From Synergistaceae bacterium (GTDB lineage: Bacteria > Synergistota > Synergistia > Synergistales > Synergistaceae): 32,065 nucleotides of DNA. The stretch spans positions 1 through 32,065 of the forward strand of contig JAISYN010000202.1 of assembly GCA_031269915.1 (NCBI GenBank), in the 5' to 3' direction. The stretch's first letter is position 1. Each line of letters starts with the position of its first letter. Made by a program: the position numbers and the translations under genes. Below, in pieces: positions 18,960-26,344 of this stretch. The notes beneath the pieces were generated by a model, which worked only from the letters and a program-made list of their open reading frames with translations, made no database searches and was not told the origin of the DNA.

Positions 18960-20384
18960 TCATTCGACTTCTTCGCGCCGCGGGCGCGTTTTACACGCGG
19001 CGCGTTTCAGCATCCTTTCCGCCGACTCCGGGCGCGAGTAGAAATTTATGTGAAGGTAGGAGGCGAGCAGCCGGCCGTCTTCCATCACGTATCCGTCCGT
19101 CCATGTTTCGCCGGGACGGGAAAATTTTTTGACCGAGTAAGCGTCGGGTTCCCTTCCATCCAGTCTGGAGTAGTGAAACTCGTGCGCCCGCACCGATTCC
19201 CCGGAGCGCATCAGGAGATTGTCGCGGAGAGCGGTTCCCTCGACGTATCCAAACCGTGACAGCCGCCCGGTCATTTTGACGTCCGCCTCTATGACGCCCG
19301 TCATCGCGCGCTCTTGCCCGCGATACGACATACTTCGCGATAGATACAGCATTCCGCCGCATTCGGCGTAGACGCAGCCTTCGCGGGTGAAATTGGACAC
19401 CGATTTCATAAATTCGGCGTTGCCCGACAGTTCCGCGGAAAATTCCTCGGGATAGCCGCCCGGCAGGATTAGCAGGTCTGTGTCCTCCGGGACGCCGTTC
19501 CCGCGAATGGGGGATATCGTCTTAATTTCCGCGCCCAGGCGTTCCAGCAGCCGCCAGTTTTCGCGGTAATGGAAGCAGAAGGCGTCGTCGTCGGCCACGG
19601 CGGCGCGGACCGGAGCGCCGTCCGGTTTGCGTATGGGCGGGGGAATCTTCGGCTCGATATATTGTCCGGACGGCGCTCCGGCAATCGCCCGCAGCAGATC
19701 GGCGTCGAGATGTTCGCGCAGTGCCCGCGCGTAATTGTCGATTGTAGCGGCGGATGATTTATGTTCGGACGCGGGAACCAATCCGAGATGACGGGATGGG
19801 AAAGAGTCGTCTTTGATGTTGGGCAGCCATCCCAGGAGCGGCAGACCGGTGAATCTGCCGAGAGCTTCCCTTATCAGTTCCGCGTGATGTTCGCCCGACA
19901 CTCGGTTCGCTATGACTCCGGCTATTCGCGGAGCAAGCGGTTTCAAATCGGCGAAGCCCTTCGCGACAGCCGCTACGCTGGTGGCCGCGGAACGCGCGTC
20001 CACCAGCAGGACGACCGGCAGATCAAGGTTGCGGGCGAGCCACGCCGTGGAATATTCGCCGTCGGGCCCCAGTCCGTCATAAAGGCCCATTACGCCTTCT
20101 ATGACGGCTATGTCGGCTGCGGGCGCGTATCCGCAGCTCTCAGCGTAAAAAAACGGCATCAGTTCCGGGCAGGGGAAGCCGTCGAGATTACGGCATGTCC
20201 TGCCCGACGATATAGCGAGATAGGAAGTGTCGATGAAGTCCGGGCCGGTTTTGAACGGCTGTACGGTCATTCCGCTTTCCGAAAGCAGGCGGCATATCGC
20301 CGAAGCCGCGGCCGTTTTGCCGGCGCCGCTGGAAACCGCCCCAAGTATGAATCCCTTCGTATTCGAAAAGCGTGTCATGCGCAA
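18960..20384 (-). CDS. cbiA: Cobyrinate a,c-diamide synthase (CbiA/CobB)
   Basis: GFILGAVSSGAGKTAAASAICRLL, VQPFKTGPDFIDTSYLA, AVIEGVMGLYDGLG, LVDARSAATSVAAVAKGF, and glutaminase half LLILPGGYPEEFSAELS...VYAECGGMLYLSRSM. Confidence 0.94.
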   Translation of the reverse strand: MRMTRFSNTKGFILGAVSSGAGKTAAASAICRLLSESGMTVQPFKTGPDFIDTSYLAISSGRTCRNLDGFPCPELMPFFYAESCGYAPAADIAVIEGVMGLYDGLGPDGEYSTAWLARNLDLPVVLLVDARSAATSVAAVAKGFADLKPLAPRIAGVIANRVSGEHHAELIREALGRFTGLPLLGWLPNIKDDSFPSRHLGLVPASEHKSSAATIDNYARALREHLDADLLRAIAGAPSGQYIEPKIPPPIRKPDGAPVRAAVADDDAFCFHYRENWRLLERLGAEIKTISPIRGNGVPEDTDLLILPGGYPEEFSAELSGNAEFMKSVSNFTREGCVYAECGGMLYLSRSMSYRGQERAMTGVIEADVKMTGRLSRFGYVEGTALRDNLLMRSGESVRAHEFHYSRLDGREPDAYSVKKFSRPGETWTDGYVMEDGRLLASYLHINFYSRPESAERMLKRAACKTRPRREEVE

Positions 20385-20499
20385 TCTTCTCCATTTCAGT
20401 ATTTAAAGCGGTCACGTCCGCCATCCCGCAAAGGCGGGAGGAATATTCTCAGGGTTGAGCCGGCGATAGCCGTAAAAAAATCGGGTTCGCGTTTTTAAC

Positions 20500-20528
20500 T
20501 CCACAAGCGCGCCATCTTTTAGTATAAT
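20500..20528 (+). promoter_or_regulatory. Candidate promoter of the TerB-C/ATPase module
   Basis: TATAAT at 20523-20528 with a weak -35 (TCCACA, 20500-20505) at 17 bp; about 150 nt upstream of the first gene. Confidence 0.35.
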
Positions 20529-20677
20529 GTCAAAAGTATGAAAAGTAAAAATTCGGGAGGCTGTTAGCTTTTCCGCTGCAAGTTTTCCTGAAAATGGTGG
20601 TAAAATCCATTTCAAGAGAAATATGTCGCCAGCGGCAGAAAATGTTGGCGCGATGAGAGTCGGCGAGGGGGACTTGA

Positions 20678-21463
20678 ATGAGTTCTAATAGAACCGTGAA
20701 GCCGCTGACACTTTTGACTATAACAGAGCTGGGAAACCTCCTGGGTATTCGCGCCGGCGGAGAAAGCCTTACGGTCCGTTCGAAACTTGGCCTGTACGAG
20801 GCGGCAAAAGGAGTCGGCTATCTGGTTGTCCCGCACGTTCTCCCCGAATACGCGGATGTATCCGGGGATGATGTCGTCACCATCATGAAGATTAACCCTC
20901 GCGAGGAACTTTCGCAATTCTATCCCTTGGCGCACCTGATGGTAGAGCTGGGGATGTCGGTAGCTATGGGCAACGGCATGTTCGAGCCGTCCGAGATAAG
21001 ACAGTTGTCCTATATAATGGAGAAAAATTTTGACCTTACGGATACGGATGTCCGCGCACTTACCACTCTTAAGGATTTTTTGTCGCTTTATCCTCCCGAT
21101 ATAGATGTGATCGTAGAGCGCCTGCTGAAAATAATACCTCCGGACAAGCGCCGGCGGTTGGCTTGCGCGATAACGACGGTAGGCGCGGCCGGGTCCATAG
21201 GGAGCGGCAAGATAATAGCGCTCCGCAAGCTGTTCGCGGCTCTGGAACTCGACGAACGGGATCTGTATCAGCTCCTGATGGGTTTCCGCTACTCGGCGTC
21301 CGGTATCATAGAGGTCGAGGCGCTCTTTGAACAGCAGCCCAAAAAGCCGGTGGGTCCGGCGAGTTCTATATTGAACATAGACCTCGAAATAGTGGCCCGC
21401 AAGAAAAAAGAAACGGAATCGGTCGGAATGATACTGTCCGAGATTTTCGCGAAAGGTGCTTGA
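20678..21463 (+). CDS. TerB-like/TerB-C domain protein, compact form lacking TerB-N
   Basis: Helical pattern LAHLMVELGMSVAMGNGMFEPSEIRQLSYIME...RRRLACAITTVGAAGSIGSGKIIALRKLFAALELDERDLYQLLMGF resembles TerB (aDGxixxxE... / EikxLrklyxxLgLdxxxlyxxL). C-terminal NIDLEIVARKKKETESVGMILSEIFAKGA resembles TerB-C endings (lDxexIaxkxxEtxxVxxlLxeIF). Confidence 0.65.
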   Translation: MSSNRTVKPLTLLTITELGNLLGIRAGGESLTVRSKLGLYEAAKGVGYLVVPHVLPEYADVSGDDVVTIMKINPREELSQFYPLAHLMVELGMSVAMGNGMFEPSEIRQLSYIMEKNFDLTDTDVRALTTLKDFLSLYPPDIDVIVERLLKIIPPDKRRRLACAITTVGAAGSIGSGKIIALRKLFAALELDERDLYQLLMGFRYSASGIIEVEALFEQQPKKPVGPASSILNIDLEIVARKKKETESVGMILSEIFAKGA

Positions 21464-21466
21464 TTA

Positions 21467-24400
21467 ATGCTTCCCTTGCCTGATACAGATACATATCGAA
21501 GCAGACGGCTGGCCGAGGCCGCTTCGGCGAACAACGGCGCGGTAAAGATAACGCGGCGCGAACGGGACGCCATAGTGAAGTCCCTTTCCGCGGGGGTTGT
21601 GCCGACCATAGGCTTGCAACACATACAGGTCGATAGAAAAGACGAGATAATGGCGATGATAGGCGATTTGGAGCGCGTCCGTGAGGGCGGCGCTTCGGTG
21701 CGCTTCGTCGTCGGAAAGTTCGGTACGGGCAAAAGCTTCTTCCTCAACCTTACTAAAGCTGTCGCTATAGCGGAGGATTTTGTGGTGATGCACGCCGACG
21801 TGACTCCCAAAAGGAGGCTCGCGTCCACGACGGGGTACGCGCGGAATCTCTACGCCGAACTCGCGGCCGGAATGTCCGTAAACGCGAAGCCGGAAGGCGG
21901 AGCTATGGAGTTAGTCATAGAAAGGTGGATAAAAAGCTTTTCGGATCGGCGCCTGGATGGAGAAAACCTGCTTTCCGCCGTAAGAAACGGGCTTAGCCCG
22001 CTGCGCGATATGGTGGGGGGATTTCACTTCTCGGCCGCCATGACAAAGTGCTGCGAGGCGTATGTCGCCGGAGACGAGGACATGTTCGGTTCCGCGATAA
22101 GATGGCTCGCCGGCGGTTTCGGCAAACTGACCGACGCGAGGAACGAGCTTGGGATCGACTCGTTCATCAATGACAAGGATATCTACGATTACCTGAAACT
22201 CTGGGGCGCTTTCGTGCGGATTGCCGGGTTTTCGGGCATGTTCGTACTGCTCGACGAAATGGGGCTGTTCACCCAGGGCATCACCAACCGTGCCGCGCGC
22301 TCGAGCAATTATGAAGTGATTCTCCAGATTTTAAACGAGTGTCTCCAGGGCAGAGCCTCGGGGATAGGTTTTCTGTTCGCCGGCGCGGACTTTTTTCTGG
22401 ACGACCATGAAAGCGGTCTCATGAGCAATGGGGCGCTTTCGAGCCGTCTTGCCCCAAATCCCTTCGCTAGGGAGGGACTCAAGGATTTTTCAACCCCGGT
22501 CATGCGGCTGGGTGAATTTTCTCCGGAGGACCTATACCTGCTTCTCGAAAACATAAGAAACGTATTCGCCCTGGGGGACAGGTCGAAATATCTGATACCC
22601 GACGAAGCGATACGCTCTTTTATGAATCTCTGCGCATGGTCCCTCGGCGCCAAGTTTTACAGGACGCCCAGGGAAGCGGTAAAACTTTTCACGGGATTTT
22701 TGTCCGTCCTTCAGCAGAACGATCACGTCGGATGGCGCTCGCTGCTCGACGAAACCGTAATCGAAAAGGGCGGGGAAGATAACGGGCCCGAACCGGTAAA
22801 CCGCGGCGTACCGAAACCGGCGGATGCGTCGGATTCTGAGGCGGGACCTGACGCGGAGACCGCCGCGGAACCGGATGAAACGCCCGCTCCGGGATCTGTG
22901 CCGTCTTGTGCGGAACCAACGTTTACAATCGACACGGATATCATTGAACCCGTTTTTGCGCCGATGTTTGATCCGGATATGGTTTTTGATTTCGAGCGTG
23001 AAATGGGAATCGCGTTAGAGCCGGAATCGGAATTTGAACCCGCCGCGAAAACCGACAAAGACGACGACGGTTTTGGGTTTGATTTTAGAATGGGACCAGG
23101 CCCGGCTCTCTATGCCGTGAAGTCAAATCCGGCTGTATATGACCCAAATATTCTCTACATTTTACCGGACTCCGGTTCGTCGCGCGAAGTCTCCCTCCGG
23201 CTGCTCAAAACTGAGACGAGAGAGGAACCGGCTCCCGCGCCTGTTTACGACGCGCTTCCGCACGGCGAGGAGGACATGCGCGCGGGACGCGCTCTTTACG
23301 GCAACGAAAACGACCTGAAGGTCTATCTGCCAAATCTGATATCGAGAAATCCGCTCATAGGCATGGAACGCTTATCGCCGAGCGTCCTGAACGATCTGGT
23401 GCGCATGTCGGGGAAGATTCTCATCAACGCCTACAATAGTTACCTGCCGAACGGCTACGAGAAGCTGCTTCTCACCGTGACGCTCGTCAATATAGCGAAA
23501 CGGTGGATATCGGACGACGAGAACAAGTTCTGGAATTTCATAGGGCGCCAGTTCGGTTTTGAGAAAAGCGCGGAGGAAACCCTGCGCGGCACGATGTGCA
23601 ACGCCATTTATGAGACTATGAAATCCAATAACAGATTTTTCTCCATCGATCCCAAAACCGGTAAAAGGGAATACTACGCCACGATAATGGTTCACTCGCT
23701 TGCGCCGCGCGAAAGCATATTCTCGTTTCTCGATTTTCTGGCCGATTTTTACAGAAACAACCTGAGAGGGCTGCTCGTTAAAGGAGATCCCGCTCTTACC
23801 TCCATGACCGGCGAGATGCAGAGGCTGTTCTCGGATTGCCCGAACCAGGGCGCGGTGGAACTCAAGGGCGAATATTCCGGGCTGATGACGGGACTGGTCG
23901 TTCTTCTGCGAAAACGTCCGGTGTTTTTCAGAAATTTTGCCGGGGATATATTGGCCGGGATCGGCAGGCTTAATTCCGTAGGCAGGATTGAGAACAGGAC
24001 ATATCTCGACGAACTGCTGAACTGCTGGTTCCGGGAAAAACACGCCGTCCCGGTGAAGCCGCCTCGGGCGGCGGGATTTCAGACGGTAATGGAATACGGC
24101 GATATACGCCCGTTTTACGAGGTCACGAATTCAGGCGCGATCGAACTCGTCATACCTGATTTCCGCCTTAACCTCGAATCGAACAGCTCTCCCGATGTGT
24201 TCGCCGAGATTCTGTGCGGCGGCGGGTTTTCACGCGAGGCTCTGGGCGTATACGGCGACGGGTTCTCATGGACTGCGGAGGGGAAGAGAAGTCCCCTCTT
24301 TTCCATGTCCGATTTCGCGTCGAGGAACGATTTGCAGATAAGGGTCAAAATTTTCGTGAACGGCGAAACGGCGTATGACTCCGGAACGTCGCTCTGCCGT

Positions 24401-26092
24401 GAAGTCATTGTGTTCGAAGGTTATACGGAACTGCCGGTTCAGAATATCGGATCGGGTATCTTCAGCGTTTTCACGACCGGCGACAGGGAACTGTCCTTCG
24501 ATGAATCCGGCGACGACAGAATCGTACGATCCTCTTCCGGCCAGATGCGCGCTGTCAAATTTACCGAACGGTTCGGGTTATCCCTCGACGGGCATATAGT
24601 ATGCTCCGATTTCAAGGACGAGTCGGTCAAAATTTCCGTATCGGGGGAGCCCTGCGGCGGAGTGACGTACCTGTACCGCGGCGGCGAGTACAAGGTCTAC
24701 GGCGGGAATATTTCCCTCACGGCGAGAGTTCCGAAGGAACATAATCTCGACAGGTACGCTTTCAGGGTGAACGGGAAGAGCTATTCTTTCCGGGAGCGCC
24801 GCGCCGGCGGTCAGGACGAGACAGTGAACTGCGTTCTGGATGTGACCGAAGACATGCTGAACGACGGGTTTCTCGACGCCGTAGTCGCCGACGAGGGGAG
24901 AATCGCTGCGGAAGTCTGCCGTTTCCGTTGCTATGTCATAAGAGATATTCGAACCGTGTTCGACCGGCCGTATTACTTCGGCAGCGCGCACGGCGGAACG
25001 GCCAGGATCGAATACAGAGGCGGACAGACGGATTTTGGCATCTCTGGCGTCGAGGAAGGAGAATACAAGCGAATTCCGTTCGGCGAAGGAGATCTGAAAA
25101 TAAAAATCCCCATAATCAGATGGCGAATGGAGCCGTCATGGCCGGGCGGCGACGCGATCGAGGCCGGGACGGCGGTATGGCGCGGAAATATAACGGACGG
25201 CGCGCGTATCGTGACGATCTGCCCGGAGGAAATAACGTGCAAGCTGAGAATAGGGGAACAGGTAATCGAATGTACAAAACAGAGGGATTCGGCCGTCTTC
25301 GATATCGGAGAGCGCGTCTCGAAATCCGATTTTGCCAGGGACGAGGATATCGTTCCCGTTCAACTTATACTGGACAGCGGGGACGACAGTTCGCGGCGCG
25401 ATCTGTTTTCGATATGCATTAGGGAGACATTCAGGGAGAGCCCGAGGTTTGAAATGCGCGGCGGGACGCTCTCGCTCAAAAACCCGCAGGCTTTCATCGG
25501 CCCCGGCGACGCGAAGTTGGAATATTTCTTCAGGGGGAGAGAGAACGCGGCATACGAGATCAACGCGCGGAATGCAGTCATATCCGACGATTGCACGCTT
25601 CCTCACGGAAACTATCACTACAAGGTATTCTCGCTGTCGGGCGGGCTGTCCTCGGCTGATAAGAAGGTCGTCTGCTCCGGTTCGTGCATTTTGGGCGATG
25701 TGGATATATTCCACTTTGACAACAAGCTGTTGGAGATCAAGCGTGTCCGCGCCGGGTTCAAGGAATTTTTTATACTGCCGGTATACATCGAAAACCTTGA
25801 ATTCGCCGAGACGAAAGAAAAGTACAGTGACGGCGTAGCATACCCCATTTATCGCGGAACGTGCTATTATCTGAACCGCGACGATCAGAAAGTTTATTTT
25901 CCCGGGAGTTTCAATCCGGTTCAGGTCGTGATAATAAACGGGCGCGACATCTGTCTCTACAAGCAGGACGGGAATAAGCCGTATCTCGTATACGAATCGC
26001 GGCATAAGATAATTGATTCGCTCCCGGAAAACGGTAACGTTATCTCATACGTGCCGGATTTCTACGAATATGAGGCGCTGGAAGGGCATTGA
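21467..26092 (+). CDS. Giant BrxC/BrxD-like (DUF2791-type) P-loop ATPase with acidic linker, helical middle and long beta-rich C-terminal region
   Basis: 1541 aa. ITRRERDAIVKSLSAGVVPTIGLQHIQVDRKDEIMAMIGDLERVREGGASVRFVVGKFGTGKSFFLNL (Walker A 21713-21736), MFVLLDEMGLF (Walker B), NYEVILQILNECLQGRASGIGFLFAGADFFLDDHESGLMSNGALSSRLAPN resemble the BREX-associated ATPase head. Starts 3 nt after the upstream gene ends. Confidence 0.75.
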   Translation: MLPLPDTDTYRSRRLAEAASANNGAVKITRRERDAIVKSLSAGVVPTIGLQHIQVDRKDEIMAMIGDLERVREGGASVRFVVGKFGTGKSFFLNLTKAVAIAEDFVVMHADVTPKRRLASTTGYARNLYAELAAGMSVNAKPEGGAMELVIERWIKSFSDRRLDGENLLSAVRNGLSPLRDMVGGFHFSAAMTKCCEAYVAGDEDMFGSAIRWLAGGFGKLTDARNELGIDSFINDKDIYDYLKLWGAFVRIAGFSGMFVLLDEMGLFTQGITNRAARSSNYEVILQILNECLQGRASGIGFLFAGADFFLDDHESGLMSNGALSSRLAPNPFAREGLKDFSTPVMRLGEFSPEDLYLLLENIRNVFALGDRSKYLIPDEAIRSFMNLCAWSLGAKFYRTPREAVKLFTGFLSVLQQNDHVGWRSLLDETVIEKGGEDNGPEPVNRGVPKPADASDSEAGPDAETAAEPDETPAPGSVPSCAEPTFTIDTDIIEPVFAPMFDPDMVFDFEREMGIALEPESEFEPAAKTDKDDDGFGFDFRMGPGPALYAVKSNPAVYDPNILYILPDSGSSREVSLRLLKTETREEPAPAPVYDALPHGEEDMRAGRALYGNENDLKVYLPNLISRNPLIGMERLSPSVLNDLVRMSGKILINAYNSYLPNGYEKLLLTVTLVNIAKRWISDDENKFWNFIGRQFGFEKSAEETLRGTMCNAIYETMKSNNRFFSIDPKTGKREYYATIMVHSLAPRESIFSFLDFLADFYRNNLRGLLVKGDPALTSMTGEMQRLFSDCPNQGAVELKGEYSGLMTGLVVLLRKRPVFFRNFAGDILAGIGRLNSVGRIENRTYLDELLNCWFREKHAVPVKPPRAAGFQTVMEYGDIRPFYEVTNSGAIELVIPDFRLNLESNSSPDVFAEILCGGGFSREALGVYGDGFSWTAEGKRSPLFSMSDFASRNDLQIRVKIFVNGETAYDSGTSLCREVIVFEGYTELPVQNIGSGIFSVFTTGDRELSFDESGDDRIVRSSSGQMRAVKFTERFGLSLDGHIVCSDFKDESVKISVSGEPCGGVTYLYRGGEYKVYGGNISLTARVPKEHNLDRYAFRVNGKSYSFRERRAGGQDETVNCVLDVTEDMLNDGFLDAVVADEGRIAAEVCRFRCYVIRDIRTVFDRPYYFGSAHGGTARIEYRGGQTDFGISGVEEGEYKRIPFGEGDLKIKIPIIRWRMEPSWPGGDAIEAGTAVWRGNITDGARIVTICPEEITCKLRIGEQVIECTKQRDSAVFDIGERVSKSDFARDEDIVPVQLILDSGDDSSRRDLFSICIRETFRESPRFEMRGGTLSLKNPQAFIGPGDAKLEYFFRGRENAAYEINARNAVISDDCTLPHGNYHYKVFSLSGGLSSADKKVVCSGSCILGDVDIFHFDNKLLEIKRVRAGFKEFFILPVYIENLEFAETKEKYSDGVAYPIYRGTCYYLNRDDQKVYFPGSFNPVQVVIINGRDICLYKQDGNKPYLVYESRHKIIDSLPENGNVISYVPDFYEYEALEGH

Positions 26093-26107
26093 TGAACAAA
26101 AATCCTC

Positions 26108-26148
26108 AAACTGCGGGCAGAGCCCGAGGCCTTGAGCCCGCGGTTTTT
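26108..26148 (+). terminator. Rho-independent terminator after the ATPase gene
   Basis: aaactgcgggc (26108-26118) pairs with gcccgcggttt (26136-26146, one mismatch/GU), followed by T residues. Confidence 0.7.
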
Positions 26149-26165
26149 AGGAAAATTTCATTACC

Positions 26166-26193
26166 TTGACAATAATTCAATAGTTGTTACAAT
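26166..26193 (+). promoter_or_regulatory. Candidate sigma70 promoter of the peptide ABC operon
   Basis: TTGACA (26166-26171), 16-bp spacer, TACAAT (26188-26193); about 150 nt upstream of the start codon. Confidence 0.65.
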
Positions 26194-26344
26194 TTCGCAT
26201 TATCAAGCAAGTTATTTTACGCTACGGCCGCTTAAGGAAATGATTAGCGAATCTTTTCAGGCCGATTTGCGGGAGTTATACCAATTTATCGTCAGCGGCT
26301 TAATATTACAGTATCGTTATTAAAACCTGTGAGGAGGAATGAGG

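Noticed and set aside
20424-20439. tcccgc-aaag-gcggga hairpin upstream of the TerB-C gene as a terminator
   Set aside because: No T tract follows on either strand in the appropriate orientation; could be a structural element but not supported as a terminator.
20678-21463. Annotation as tellurite resistance gene
   Set aside because: TerB fold similarity alone does not support tellurite resistance; no terZ/A/C/D/E genes nearby.
20678-26092. Full BREX, DISARM or Zorya system
   Set aside because: No pglZ, brxA/B/L, methyltransferase, helicase or ZorA/B-like gene is present; flanking genes are cbiA and the Opp operon. Only the ATPase head resembles BREX components.
26132-26323. 63-aa plus-strand ORF upstream of oppA
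   Set aside because: Overlaps the terminator and promoter region; no RBS or coding character.
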